A stretch of DNA of 64,000 nt from the NCBI RefSeq assembly GCF_001673635.1, contig NZ_LZMH01000035.1:235281-299280 (forward strand). The letters are read 5' to 3'. Numbering within the stretch: the stretch's first letter is position 1; the number at the start of each line of letters is the position of its first letter. The notes beneath the pieces are model-generated. The model saw only the letters and a program-made list of their open reading frames with translations, did no database searches and had not been told where the DNA came from. The stretch comes from Mycobacterium asiaticum (lineage in GTDB: Bacteria > Actinomycetota > Actinomycetes > Mycobacteriales > Mycobacteriaceae). Of the stretch, positions 9,193 through 18,444 are shown piece after piece. The translations under genes were made by a program, and so were the position numbers.

Positions 9193-10565
9193 CCGCCACC
9201 GAACTGATCAATCCCGCCACCGAGGAGATGCTGCGGACGGTCGAACACGTCGACGTGGCGGGCGTCGACGAGGCGGTGGCGCGGGCGAAGTCGGCACAGC
9301 GCCGCTGGGCACGGCTGGCGCCGGCCGAGTGGGCCGGCGCCCTGCGCGCCTTCGCCGCTGTCGTCGACGCCCACGTCGACGAACTCGCGGCGCTGGAAGT
9401 GGCCAACTCCGGCCATCCGATCGGCTCGGCCAAATGGGAGGCCGGCAACGTCCGCGACGTGCTGCAGTATTACGCGGCAAGCCCAGAACGTCTGTCCGGC
9501 AAGCAGATTCCGGTCGCCGGCGGAATCGACGTCACCTTCAACGAGCCGATGGGCGTGGTCGGGGTGATCACGCCGTGGAACTTCCCGATGGTGATCGCGA
9601 TGTGGGGGATCGCCCCGGCGCTGGCCGCCGGCAACGCGGTGCTGGTCAAGCCGGCCGAATGGACACCGCTGACCACCATCCGGCTCGGCGAGCTGGCCGT
9701 CGAAGCCGGGTTGGACCCGGACCTGTTGCAGGTACTGCCCGGCCGGGGATCGGTGGTGGGGGAGCGGTTGGTCACCCATCCCGACGTCCGCAAGGTGGTG
9801 TTCACCGGGTCCACCGAAGTCGGCAAGAAGGTGATGGCCGGCGCTGCGGCGCAAGTGAAGCGGGTGACCCTGGAACTGGGCGGCAAGAGCGCCAACATCG
9901 TGTTCGCCGACTGTGATCTGGCGCGCGCGGCCGCGACCGCGCCTGGCGGGGTCTTCGACAACGCTGGCCAGGACTGCTGTTCCCGCAGCCGAATCCTGGT
10001 GCAACGCAGCGTTTATGACCGGTTCATGGAATTGCTCGAACCGGCAGTCAAAAGCGTCGTGGTCGGCGACCCGGCGTCACGCGATACGGAGATGGGCCCC
10101 CTGGTTTCCCGCCCGCACTGGGAGAAGGTGGCCTCCTACGTGCCCGAGGGCACACCGGTGGCGTTTCGGGGCAGCGCACCGACCGGTCCCGGGTTCTGGT
10201 TTCCGCCAACCGTTCTCACCCCGCAGCGCACCGATCGCAGTGTGACCGAGGAGATCTTCGGGCCGGTCGTGACGGTGTTGCCGTTCGACGACGAGGGCGA
10301 TGCTATCGAGCTGGCAAACCACACCGAATACGGCCTGTCCGGCTCGATCTGGACCAATGACCTGTCCCGGGCACTGCGGGTGTCCCGGGCGGTGGAAGCC
10401 GGCAATCTGTCGGTGAATTCGCACTCCTCGGTGCGCTACAGCACCCCGTTCGGTGGATTCAAGCAGTCGGGTCTGGGTCGTGAGCTCGGCCCGGACGCGC
10501 CCTTGCATTTCACCGAGACCAAGAATGTGTTCATTGCCGTCAACGACTTCGAAGGGGAGGCCTAG
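9189..10565 (+). CDS. aldC: NAD(P)-dependent aldehyde dehydrogenase AldC
   Basis: A 458-residue ALDH superfamily enzyme oxidising an aldehyde to an acid. It has the cofactor-binding FTGSTEVGKKV, general base Glu229 in LELGGKSAN and nucleophile Cys263 in GQDCCSR. The ATG at 9189 overlaps the stop of the preceding gene in an ATGA arrangement, and the downstream SDR starts inside its own stop codon, so the genes are translationally coupled. An upstream extension of the open frame to 8757 only reads through the previous gene and was rejected. Likely acts on a (gamma-glutamyl-)aminoaldehyde in the operon pathway; inferred. Confidence 0.93.
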   Translation: MTATELINPATEEMLRTVEHVDVAGVDEAVARAKSAQRRWARLAPAEWAGALRAFAAVVDAHVDELAALEVANSGHPIGSAKWEAGNVRDVLQYYAASPERLSGKQIPVAGGIDVTFNEPMGVVGVITPWNFPMVIAMWGIAPALAAGNAVLVKPAEWTPLTTIRLGELAVEAGLDPDLLQVLPGRGSVVGERLVTHPDVRKVVFTGSTEVGKKVMAGAAAQVKRVTLELGGKSANIVFADCDLARAAATAPGGVFDNAGQDCCSRSRILVQRSVYDRFMELLEPAVKSVVVGDPASRDTEMGPLVSRPHWEKVASYVPEGTPVAFRGSAPTGPGFWFPPTVLTPQRTDRSVTEEIFGPVVTVLPFDDEGDAIELANHTEYGLSGSIWTNDLSRALRVSRAVEAGNLSVNSHSSVRYSTPFGGFKQSGLGRELGPDAPLHFTETKNVFIAVNDFEGEA

Positions 10566-11347
10566 TGGTTGCAGTTGACCTGACTCAGCGGCTGGCGGGC
10601 CGGGTGGCGGTGATCACCGGCGGCGGCAGCGGTATCGGCCTGGCCGCGGCGCGGCGCATGCACGCCGAGGGCGCGACGGTGGTCATCGGTGACATCGACG
10701 CCGATTCCGGCGGCGCGGCGGCCGAACAACTCTCCGGTCTGTTTGTCCCGGTGGATGTTTCCGACGAGGACTCGGTGAACAAACTTTTCGACTCCGCGGC
10801 CGGCACCTGCGGTTCGGTCGACATCGCATTCAACAACGCCGGGATCTCGCCGCCCGAGGACGACCTGATCGAGAACACCGAACTGGCGGCCTGGCAGCAC
10901 GTGCAGGACGTCAACCTGAAGTCGGTGTATCTGTGCTGCCGGGCGGCGTTGCGGCACATGGTGTCGGCGGGACGTGGGTCGATCGTCAACACGGCATCGT
11001 TCGTGGCGGTACTGGGCTCGGCGACGTCGCAGATCTCCTACACCGCGTCCAAGGGCGGTGTGCTGGCCATGTCGCGGGAGCTCGGTGTGCAGTTCGCCCG
11101 GCAGGGCATCCGCGTCAATGCGCTTTGTCCGGGGCCGGTCAACACGCCGCTGTTGCAGGAGTTGTTCGCCAAGGACCCCGAGCGCGCGGCGCGGCGTCTG
11201 GTGCACGTGCCGTTGGGCCGGTTCGCCGATCCTGACGAAATCGCCGCAGCGGTGGCGTTTTTGGCCAGCGATGACGCATCCTTCATCACCGCGTCGACGT
11301 TCCTGGTCGACGGCGGCATCAGTTCCGCCTACGTGACCCCGCTCTAG
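10565..11347 (+). CDS. Short-chain dehydrogenase/reductase (Rv2857c-like)
   Basis: Classical 260-residue SDR. The Rossmann glycine motif GGGSGIG is near the N-terminus, NNAG follows in the middle, and the catalytic pair is Tyr159/Lys163 (YTASK). The C-terminal end (FLVDGGISSAY) is typical of the FabG-like branch. The GTG start overlaps the aldC stop by one base. It is the last gene of the glnA4 operon; the next gene is convergent and begins only 12 bases after its stop. The substrate is unknown, perhaps an alcohol or keto-intermediate of the same pathway. Confidence 0.92.
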   Translation: MVAVDLTQRLAGRVAVITGGGSGIGLAAARRMHAEGATVVIGDIDADSGGAAAEQLSGLFVPVDVSDEDSVNKLFDSAAGTCGSVDIAFNNAGISPPEDDLIENTELAAWQHVQDVNLKSVYLCCRAALRHMVSAGRGSIVNTASFVAVLGSATSQISYTASKGGVLAMSRELGVQFARQGIRVNALCPGPVNTPLLQELFAKDPERAARRLVHVPLGRFADPDEIAAAVAFLASDDASFITASTFLVDGGISSAYVTPL

Positions 11348-11359
11348 AACGGGTTGCTG

Positions 11360-12475
11360 CTAGAGCAGCTCTATCAGCGGGATCGCCATTTCGGCCGGGG
11401 TGCCGGCGCCGTGAAAGCCGACGAGGCGGGCCGTCTCCGGCGGTTCGTGTGCGGTAGCCAACACCGCGGAATCGCTCGTGCAGACCACCACGACGTCACC
11501 GATCCGGGCGAGGTGCCGGGGATCCATCGGACCGAACAGACCTGAAGCAACGGCCTCGTCGCGGGCCAGCACGTCGGCCCGACCGGCGAGGATTTCGCGC
11601 CACGCCGACAGGACGTCGGCTGTCGCACCGGGCTCGGTGTGCAGATACCGAACTCGCGGTTCACCGGCGACCACTCGGATGCCCGCGCGCAACCGTGGGT
11701 CGGCGTCCAGGTCGATGCGCGCGTCCGGCGGCACATTGAGGCCGCCGTGGTCGGCGGTCACCAGCAGTGCGGCGCCGGCCGGCATCGCCTCGACCAGCCT
11801 GCTCAGCAGCGCGTCGACCCGAGCAGCCGCCTCGTGCCATTCGATGGATCCCACACCGAAGACATGCGCCGCGGTGTCCAGGTCTGCGGTGTAGCCGTAC
11901 ACCAGGCCCGGCGCGGCACGTAGCTCGTCGATCATCTGTTGGGCGTAGTCGTCGTCGGATCGGACGGGTACGAAATACGCGCCGCGATAGGCAGCCTCGG
12001 TCAGCCCGCTGCCGATGAACCACTCCGGCAGTACCGCACGCGCGCCGACCCCGGCGCGTGCCGTCCGCTCGAACCACGTGGGAACGGGCTGCCACTGCTC
12101 AGGCGGGGGTTCGTCGCGCCAACGGATGTGGCTGAGCACGCGGTCGGTGCCGGGGATGTTAAGCGTGAAGCCCAGGATGCCGTGTTCACCGGGCTGGGCG
12201 CCGGTACCCAGGGACGCCAGGCTGGTCGGCGTGGTGGACGGGAAAGTGCAGCACAACCGGCGCAAGCGGCCCACGTCGCCGGCCACCACGGACGCGAGCA
12301 GCGGCGCGTCACCGGCCAGCTCCGGCAACAGGTGCCAGCCCATTCCGTCGACGAGCACCACCGCCACCCGGTCGACGGCACCGATCGACGCCCACAGGCC
12401 CAGCGTGTCGTCGGCGCCTGGTACGCCCAGCAACGCGGCCGTGCTGGGCAGCACCTCGCATATTGAGTTGGGCAC
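11360..12475 (-). CDS. Alkaline phosphatase-superfamily nucleotide pyrophosphatase/phosphodiesterase
   Basis: A 371-residue member of the type I phosphodiesterase/NPP family. Metal and nucleophile motifs are visible: VLVDGMGWH near the N-terminus, the Thr nucleophile region FPSTTPTSLASLGTG, and TADHGG toward the C-terminal part. There is no evident signal peptide, so it is probably cytoplasmic. GTG 12475 is chosen because conserved sequence begins directly after it; the open frame to 12886 upstream runs antisense through hypB. It is 20 bases downstream of hypB and closes the minus-strand operon. Substrate unknown. Confidence 0.85.
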   Translation of the reverse strand: MPNSICEVLPSTAALLGVPGADDTLGLWASIGAVDRVAVVLVDGMGWHLLPELAGDAPLLASVVAGDVGRLRRLCCTFPSTTPTSLASLGTGAQPGEHGILGFTLNIPGTDRVLSHIRWRDEPPPEQWQPVPTWFERTARAGVGARAVLPEWFIGSGLTEAAYRGAYFVPVRSDDDYAQQMIDELRAAPGLVYGYTADLDTAAHVFGVGSIEWHEAAARVDALLSRLVEAMPAGAALLVTADHGGLNVPPDARIDLDADPRLRAGIRVVAGEPRVRYLHTEPGATADVLSAWREILAGRADVLARDEAVASGLFGPMDPRHLARIGDVVVVCTSDSAVLATAHEPPETARLVGFHGAGTPAEMAIPLIELL

Positions 12476-12495
12476 GACGTCAGTGTGGCACGAAG

Positions 12496-13254
12496 TCACG
12501 CGGTCACGGTGCCGTCGGCGAATCGTCGTAACCAGCCGAACCAGGCGGTCATTCCGGTGCCGGTGCGGGCGCTGATCGGCAGCACCGTGGCGGCCGGGTT
12601 CACCTGGCGGACGTGTGCGATGTAGGCGTCGACGTCGACATCCAGATAGGGCACCAGATCTATCTTGTTGAGCAGAACCAGATCGACGGCACGGAACATG
12701 ACCGGGTACTTCAGCGGTTTGTCTTCGCCCTCGGTGACCGAATAGACCATCGCCTTGGCGTGTTCGCCGACGTCGAACTCCGCCGGGCATACCAGGTTGC
12801 CGACGTTCTCGATGATCACCAGATCCAGGTTCGGCAGGTCCAAGCCGGGCAGGGCCCGGTTGACCATCGGCGCGTCGAGGTGGCACTCGCCGCCGAAACC
12901 GTTGCTGGTGTTCAGCAGTGACACCTGGGCGCCGCGCCCACTGAGTTTGGCGGCATCCAGGTCGGTCGCGATGTCACCCTCGATCACACCGATGGCGAGT
13001 TCCCCGGCGAGCTCGTCCAGCGTCGCCTGCAGCACGGTCGTCTTGCCCGATCCCGGTGAGCTCATCAGGTTCAGCGCCCGAATCCCGTTGTTGTCGAAAG
13101 CGGCACGATTGAAGTCCGCCCGCACGTCGTTTTCGGTGAAGATCTCCTCTAGCACCTCGGCGCGCTGCGCACCGGTGTCGTAGTGGCTGTGGTCGCCGTG
13201 GTCGTGCTCATGGCTGTGCACGGTCCCATCGTCGTGGCGGTGGAATCTGCCCAT
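12496..13254 (-). CDS. hypB: Hydrogenase/urease nickel incorporation GTPase HypB
   Basis: A 252-residue SIMIBI-class GTPase that delivers nickel to metalloenzymes. The N-terminus is His-rich (MGRFHRHDDGTVHSHEHDH), typical of nickel-storing HypB. The P-loop is SSPGSGKTT, and LVLLNKIDLVPY is the guanine-specificity motif. ATG 13254 is preferred over GTG 13263 because a GAAAGG Shine-Dalgarno lies at proper distance from the ATG and overlaps the GTG. It follows nicT by 23 bases. No hypA or hydrogenase genes are in the window, so the client enzyme is unknown. Confidence 0.94.
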   Translation of the reverse strand: MGRFHRHDDGTVHSHEHDHGDHSHYDTGAQRAEVLEEIFTENDVRADFNRAAFDNNGIRALNLMSSPGSGKTTVLQATLDELAGELAIGVIEGDIATDLDAAKLSGRGAQVSLLNTSNGFGGECHLDAPMVNRALPGLDLPNLDLVIIENVGNLVCPAEFDVGEHAKAMVYSVTEGEDKPLKYPVMFRAVDLVLLNKIDLVPYLDVDVDAYIAHVRQVNPAATVLPISARTGTGMTAWFGWLRRFADGTVTA

Positions 13255-13277
13255 TGCGAGCACCTTTCACGAGACGG

Positions 13278-14378
13278 TCATGGCGATTCGGCAGCGGCGG
13301 CCGAAGTCCACTTTTCCTCAATACGACCGTAGCGCCACACCAGCAGGGCCAGCGCCCAGGCGGCCACGAACATTCCCACCACGACGAAGCCGATCGTGTT
13401 GAGGTCCAGACCCGCCAGCCAATCCCAGAACGGGCCCTGCCAATGGAGCTGCTCGGCGAACAGGCCGAGCAACTCCACGGTGCCGATCAGCAACGCGACT
13501 ACCACAGACAGGCCGGTGATCGCGATGTTGTAGTAGATCTTTCGCACCGGATTGGAGAACGCCCACCCGTACGCGAAGTTCATGAAAGAGCCGTCCACGG
13601 TGTCTAGCAAGCACATTCCCGCGGCGAAAAGCACCGGCAGGCACAGGATGGCGTACCAGGGCAGCCCGGACGCCGCGGTGGTGCCGGCCAGCACCAACAG
13701 GGCGATCTCGGTGGCGGTGTCGAAACCCAGGCCGAACAGAATGCCTACCGGGTACATGTGCCAGGACTTCCCGATCGATCTGGTGAAGCGGCCGAGAAAA
13801 CGGTTGATCAATCCCCGGTTGTCCAGCTGCCGCTCGAGTTCGGCTTCGCTGAATACGCCCTGACGCAATTTGATGAAGACCCGCATGACGCCGATCAGCA
13901 CGAGGACATTGAGGATCGCGATCAGATAGAGGAACAGCCCCGAGACGCTGGTGCCGATCAGACCCGTGTAGTGGCGCAGCTGCGAGTCGTCCTGCTGCAC
14001 CGGTCCGACAACGGCCCGCAACCCGAACGCCAGCAGCAGGGCCAGTGCGAACACCACGGTGGAATGGCCCAGCGAAAAGAAGAATCCGACGGCAAGTGGT
14101 CGTTGCCCGTCGTCCATCAGCTTGCGGGTGGTGTTGTCGATTGCCGCGATATGGTCGGCGTCGAAGGCGTGCCGCAAGCCAAGGGTGTATGCGGTGAGGC
14201 CGATGCCGATCCCGAAAGCCTTGCCGCCCAGCGTCAAATGGGCCGGCTCCACGACCAACAGCAGCGTCGCCCAACCGATCAGGTGCAGCCCGGCGATGAC
14301 GGCGAACATCGTTCCCAACCGCCACCACTGCACTGACGACAGACCCATCGTCATCGGAGCGGCGTCACGGGGAGTCAC
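13278..14378 (-). CDS. nicT: High-affinity nickel/cobalt transporter (NiCoT family)
   Basis: A 366-residue integral membrane permease with about eight hydrophobic helices. The NiCoT signature in helix II, RHAFDADHIAAIDN, is intact, as is the second family motif LGFDTATEIALL. The GTG at 14378 begins nine bases after the mtr stop; ATG codons at 14354 and 14348 are alternative starts with no clear Shine-Dalgarno. Directly upstream of hypB, the pair forms an import-and-insertion unit for nickel. Metal choice (Ni versus Co) cannot be told from sequence alone. Confidence 0.93.
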   Translation of the reverse strand: MTPRDAAPMTMGLSSVQWWRLGTMFAVIAGLHLIGWATLLLVVEPAHLTLGGKAFGIGIGLTAYTLGLRHAFDADHIAAIDNTTRKLMDDGQRPLAVGFFFSLGHSTVVFALALLLAFGLRAVVGPVQQDDSQLRHYTGLIGTSVSGLFLYLIAILNVLVLIGVMRVFIKLRQGVFSEAELERQLDNRGLINRFLGRFTRSIGKSWHMYPVGILFGLGFDTATEIALLVLAGTTAASGLPWYAILCLPVLFAAGMCLLDTVDGSFMNFAYGWAFSNPVRKIYYNIAITGLSVVVALLIGTVELLGLFAEQLHWQGPFWDWLAGLDLNTIGFVVVGMFVAAWALALLVWRYGRIEEKWTSAAAAESP

Positions 14379-14387
14379 CGGCCGGAG

Positions 14388-15767
14388 TCAGTCCAGGCCC
14401 AGCAGAGCGTTCTCGACCACCTCGGACAGCGCCGGGTGAATCCAGTACTGACCACGCGCCATCTCGTGGGCGGTGAGCCCGAAGCTCATCGCCTGGATCA
14501 GCGGTTGAATGAGCGACGAAGCCTGATAACCCATGAAATGCGCACCAAGCAACTTGCCGGTGCCGCGCTCGGCGATCAGCTTGACCACCCCGGTGGTGTC
14601 CTCCATCGCCCATCCGTAGGCGACGTCACCGTACTCCTGCAGTTTCACCGAGATGTCGTATCCCTGTGCCAACGCTTGGTTTTCGGTCAACCCGACGCTG
14701 GCCAGCTGGGGATCGGTGAAAACCGCCGACGGTACGAACCGGTGGTCGGTGACCTGCATTGAACCGGTGTCGTCCCAGTCGCACAGCAGGTTGTGCTGCA
14801 CCACCCGAGCCTCATGGTTGGCCACATGCTTGAGCTGGTACGGCGAGGAAACATCGCCTAGCGCGAAAACGTTACGCGCCGTGGTCCGTTGGTATTCATC
14901 CACCACCACCCGGCCCTGCGCGACGTCGACACCGGCCTGATCGGCGTCCAGCAGATCGGAGTTGGCGACGCGGCCCGTGGCCACCAGCAGCAGGTCGGCG
15001 TCGAGCGTGCTGCCGTCGTCCAGTTCGAGTGCGACGCCGTGGCCACGGTTTGCGGCGTTGACCACATTGCGCAACGCGCGCAGCTCCCATTTGTTGGACG
15101 CGATGCGGGTGAACCGCTCGCAGATGGCGTCGTCGGCGTGCTTCAACAGGGTGCCGCCACGCATGATGATGGTCACTCGCACCCCGAGGGCGGAGAAGAC
15201 ATGCGCGAATTCCGCTGCCACGTAACCGCTTCCGACAATCGCCAGGTGCTCGGGCAGTTCCGGGATGCGCATCACGGTGTCGCTGGTGTGGTAGGTGACG
15301 CCGGACGCCGCGATGGCCGGCGGCACCGTGGCCCGGGAGCCCGTCGCGATCACCACCTGATCCGCGGTGAACTCGTCGCCGCCGTCGGTGCGCAGCAGGT
15401 AACGGCCGTCGGACTGGACCGGCCCGAACCGGGTGTGCTGGCTGTAGACGTCGACGTTGGGCAGCGCCCGCCGATAATCCTCGCCGCTGTGCGCGATCGG
15501 GTCGATGCGTCCGAAGATGCGCGAAACGATGTCGTCCCAACGCACCCCGTCGATGTGCGCGTCCACGCCATAGCGCGCGGCGTCCCGGACGGTCTGCGCC
15601 ACCTCGGCGGCATAGACGAACATCTTGGTCGGGATGCACCCGACGTTCAGGCAGGTGCCACCGAAGGTGCCCTGCTCGCAGATCGCCACCCGCTTCTTGG
15701 TGAACCGTTGGTCGACGATCGTGTTGCCCGACCCGGTTCCGATGATGGCAAGGTCGTAGGTTTCCAT
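14388..15767 (-). CDS. mtr: Mycothione reductase
   Basis: FAD- and NADPH-dependent disulfide reductase that regenerates mycothiol from mycothione. The 459 residues equal the M. tuberculosis Mtr length. The FAD loop (IIGTGSGN), the redox-active pair in GGTCLNVGC, the NAD(P)-binding IVGSGYVAAEF and the C-terminal His-Glu interface motif (YWIHPALSEVVENALL) are all present. ATG 15767 is preceded by a GGAAAGGG ribosome site; the longer frame to 16139 overlaps the preceding hydrolase gene and was rejected. It lies second in a five-gene minus-strand operon, eight bases after the hydrolase. Confidence 0.96.
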   Translation of the reverse strand: METYDLAIIGTGSGNTIVDQRFTKKRVAICEQGTFGGTCLNVGCIPTKMFVYAAEVAQTVRDAARYGVDAHIDGVRWDDIVSRIFGRIDPIAHSGEDYRRALPNVDVYSQHTRFGPVQSDGRYLLRTDGGDEFTADQVVIATGSRATVPPAIAASGVTYHTSDTVMRIPELPEHLAIVGSGYVAAEFAHVFSALGVRVTIIMRGGTLLKHADDAICERFTRIASNKWELRALRNVVNAANRGHGVALELDDGSTLDADLLLVATGRVANSDLLDADQAGVDVAQGRVVVDEYQRTTARNVFALGDVSSPYQLKHVANHEARVVQHNLLCDWDDTGSMQVTDHRFVPSAVFTDPQLASVGLTENQALAQGYDISVKLQEYGDVAYGWAMEDTTGVVKLIAERGTGKLLGAHFMGYQASSLIQPLIQAMSFGLTAHEMARGQYWIHPALSEVVENALLGLD

Positions 15768-15775
15768 TGGGCTGC

Positions 15776-16771
15776 TTACCCTTTCCCTGACAATGCCGAG
15801 GCGGTGCTGAGGTAGTCGTCGAGCCAGCGGTCGAGATGGCGATAGGCTATCCGGCGGGGTTGCTCCACGGACAGGAACACATCGTGTTTGGCGTCGGGCA
15901 CCGGGATGATGGTGCTGCGGTTCCCGATACAGCCCGCCCAGCGGGCGATCTGACTGACGTCGAGCACCGCGTCGCCGCGTTGCAGGGCGGCCGGTCCGGC
16001 GTCCTCGCTCACCGTGTGATCCGACCGCAGAATCAGGTTCGGCACACCCACGTCGAGCCCGCGGTGCAGCCGCGCATGGCCGCGGCGTATCGCGTGCAAC
16101 CAGCCGAATGTCACCGGGAACCCGCCCAGCGGCTTCCATTCCAGGTTGTAGTCGAACTCGCCGTGGTAGTCGCGGTGCAGGCTGGAGCCGTAGCCGCCGG
16201 TACCGCTGGCCCGCGCGATCCCCTTACTGCGCATGCGCGACACCGCCGCGATGGTCGCCGTGGTCACGCCGAGGCGCAGGATAGCCCGGCCCTGCAGATC
16301 CAGGAACGGGCTGTTGAGCACCAGGCCAGTCACACCGTTCAGCGCGTCCTTGCGGCGCAGCCGGTCCAGCCATAGCGAGACGATCAGGCCGCCTGCCGAA
16401 TGCCCGTACATCAGCACCTCGACGGCCGGGGACTGCTCGCGGATCACGCCGACGGCTCGGCTGAGCTCGTCGTCGTAGTAGGCGAGATCGGTGGTGAAGT
16501 GCGGCGTCTGGCCCGGCCGCCGGGATCTGCCGCACTTGCGCAGGTCGAGCGCGTAGAACGTGAAGCCGCGCTCGGCGAAGTGGTTGGCCAGCGCGGTGTT
16601 GAAGAAATAGTCCGTATAGCCGTGTACTGCCAGCACCGCCCGGTCCGCCGAGGGTCTGTCGCCGCGCCGTATCAGCGTCCCGACGACCTCGCCCTCACCG
16701 TCGGGATCGGGTCCCAGCGCAATGGTGCATTGCCAGTAACCGGGCAGGACATCGGGCACCCAGCCAGTCAC
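15776..16771 (-). CDS. Alpha/beta hydrolase, lysophospholipase-like (Rv2854-like)
   Basis: A 331-residue serine hydrolase of the Hydrolase_4/monoglyceride-lipase type. The nucleophile elbow is YGHSAGG, an HGYTDY oxyanion segment is near residue ~60, and a late DAKHDVF supplies the catalytic His. No signal peptide. GTG 16771 is favoured: a TAAGCT -10 box is seven bases upstream and the conserved VTGWVPDVLPGYW N-terminus begins there. It is the first gene of the mtr-nicT-hypB operon. Substrate unknown; lipid ester is a guess from family. Confidence 0.86.
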   Translation of the reverse strand: MTGWVPDVLPGYWQCTIALGPDPDGEGEVVGTLIRRGDRPSADRAVLAVHGYTDYFFNTALANHFAERGFTFYALDLRKCGRSRRPGQTPHFTTDLAYYDDELSRAVGVIREQSPAVEVLMYGHSAGGLIVSLWLDRLRRKDALNGVTGLVLNSPFLDLQGRAILRLGVTTATIAAVSRMRSKGIARASGTGGYGSSLHRDYHGEFDYNLEWKPLGGFPVTFGWLHAIRRGHARLHRGLDVGVPNLILRSDHTVSEDAGPAALQRGDAVLDVSQIARWAGCIGNRSTIIPVPDAKHDVFLSVEQPRRIAYRHLDRWLDDYLSTASALSGKG

Positions 16772-16778
16772 GCAGGCA

Positions 16779-16784
16779 AGCTTA
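16779..16784 (-). promoter_or_regulatory. Candidate -10 box of the hydrolase-mtr-nicT-hypB operon
   Basis: Reads TAAGCT on the minus strand, seven bases before GTG 16771, giving a likely leaderless operon mRNA. Confidence 0.45.
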
Positions 16785-16886
16785 GAGCGCGATCGGAGCC
16801 GCCGCCGGTCCGCCGCCCGGCGAGGGCGCCGCCACCGGCGATAACCTTGGTGAACCGCCACGCCTCGAGGAAGGACCGACCACCCG

Positions 16887-18371
16887 GTGGCAAAGCTGAC
16901 CAGAACCGACGTCGTACTGGTGGGTGCCGGCATCATGAGCGCCACCCTGGGTGCGATTCTGCGGCGGCTGGAACCGGATTGGTCGATCACCGTCGTCGAG
17001 CGGCTGGACGGCGTCGGCGCGGAGAGCAGCGGTCCGTGGAACAACGCCGGCACCGGCCACGCGGGACTGTGCGAGATGAACTACACCCCGGCCCGGCCCA
17101 ACGGATCGATCGACATCACCAAGGCGGTCTTCGTCAACGAGCAGTTCCAGGTCACCCGCCAGTTCTGGGCCTACGCGGCAGAGAACGGCGTCCTGACCGA
17201 CGTCCGGGGTTTTCTGAACCGCGTTCCGCACGTGAGCTTTGTCCGCGGCGCGGCCGGGGTCTCCTATCTGCGCCGGCGCCGCGAGGCTCTGGTGCACAAT
17301 CCGTTGTTCGCCCAAACCGAGTTGATCGAGGATCCCGACGAGTTCGCCCGTCGGTTGCCGCTGATGGCCGCCGAGCGGGATTTCACCGAACCGGTGGCCC
17401 TGAACTGGGCGGCCGACGGCACCGATGTCGACTTCGGTGCGCTGTCCAGGCAGCTGATCGGCTATTGCGCGCGCACCGGCGCGGCGGTGTGGTTCGGTCA
17501 CGAGGTGCGCGACCTGTCCCGCCAGGGCGACGGCAGCTGGACGTTGACCGTGGTCAACCGCCGCACCGGGGACGAGCGCAAACTCAACGGCAAGTTCGTC
17601 TTCGTCGGTGCCGGCGGTGATGCGCTGCCCGTGCTGCAGAAAGCCGGCATCGCCGAGATCAAAGGCTTCGCCGGTTTTCCGATCGGCGGCCGGTTCCTGC
17701 GAGCCGCCCGCCCCGCGCTCACCTCGGCGCATCGAGCCAAGGTGTACGGCAGCCCCGCGCCGGGAGCGCCGCCGCTGGGTGCCCTGCATTTGGATCTGCG
17801 CTTCGTCAACGGCAGGCCGTGGCTGGTGTTCGGGCCCTACGCCGGATGGTCGCCGAAGTTCCTGAAGCACGGGCACTTCAGCGATCTGCCACGCTCGATC
17901 CGGCCCGACAACCTGGTGTCGATGCTCGGCGTCGGAGTGCGGGAGTTGACCCTGGTGAGCTATCTGATCGGCCAGCTGCGGCTCACCGGCCCCGGTCGCA
18001 TTGCCGCACTGCGCGAATTCGTGCCTAGCGCGGTTGGTTCGGACTGGGAGCTGACGGTGGCCGGCCAGCGGGTGCAGGTGATTCGGCGGGACAAGGGCAA
18101 CGGCGGGGTGCTGGAGTTCGGCACCACGATCGTGGGTGCGGCCGACGGCAGCATCGCCGGGCTGCTGGGCGGTTCGCCGGGAGCCTCGACCGCCGTCCCG
18201 GCGATGCTGGATGTGCTGCAACGGTGTTTCGCGGCGCGGTATCACTCGTGGTTGCCGACGCTGAAGGAGATCGTGCCGTCCCTGGGAGCCCAGTTGTCCG
18301 ATGAGCCGGCGTTGTACGACGAACTGCGTTCGTGGACTGGCAAGGCTCTGCAGCTGGACGCGGCGGCATGA
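16887..18371 (+). CDS. mqo: Malate:quinone oxidoreductase
   Basis: FAD-dependent peripheral membrane enzyme that oxidises malate to oxaloacetate and reduces menaquinone. The 494 residues match the family. The N-terminal dinucleotide motif [13 protein letters not shown] and the conserved [15 protein letters not shown] region are present. The GTG start follows a GAGGAAGGA Shine-Dalgarno. It is divergent from the mtr operon with a 115-base gap. M. tuberculosis carries a PE_PGRS gene (Rv2853) at this gap; here there is none. Some mycobacteria lack MDH activity and rely on Mqo. Confidence 0.96.
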   Translation: MAKLTRTDVVLVGAGIMSATLGAILRRLEPDWSITVVERLDGVGAESSGPWNNAGTGHAGLCEMNYTPARPNGSIDITKAVFVNEQFQVTRQFWAYAAENGVLTDVRGFLNRVPHVSFVRGAAGVSYLRRRREALVHNPLFAQTELIEDPDEFARRLPLMAAERDFTEPVALNWAADGTDVDFGALSRQLIGYCARTGAAVWFGHEVRDLSRQGDGSWTLTVVNRRTGDERKLNGKFVFVGAGGDALPVLQKAGIAEIKGFAGFPIGGRFLRAARPALTSAHRAKVYGSPAPGAPPLGALHLDLRFVNGRPWLVFGPYAGWSPKFLKHGHFSDLPRSIRPDNLVSMLGVGVRELTLVSYLIGQLRLTGPGRIAALREFVPSAVGSDWELTVAGQRVQVIRRDKGNGGVLEFGTTIVGAADGSIAGLLGGSPGASTAVPAMLDVLQRCFAARYHSWLPTLKEIVPSLGAQLSDEPALYDELRSWTGKALQLDAAA

Positions 18372-18444
18372 CGCGCGCCGGCGACGATGCAGAGCGGAGC
18401 GATGCTGTGGGGGCACCTCCCGCTCGCGGGGGAGAGTGGCGCAG
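18372..18444 (+). repeat. Short intergenic element with hairpin between mqo and GNAT gene
   Basis: 73 bases beginning GCCGGCGACGATGCAGAGCG and containing a small GC hairpin (CCCGC/GCGGG). GACGATGCAGAGCG-type starts recur between mycobacterial genes in my recollection. Coding into it is not supported, which fixes the following gene's start at 18445. Confidence 0.35.

Noticed and set aside
14388..16139. Longer mtr reading frame giving a 583-residue protein
   Set aside because: The added part lies inside the upstream hydrolase gene and has no similarity; ATG 15767 gives the exact family length of 459.
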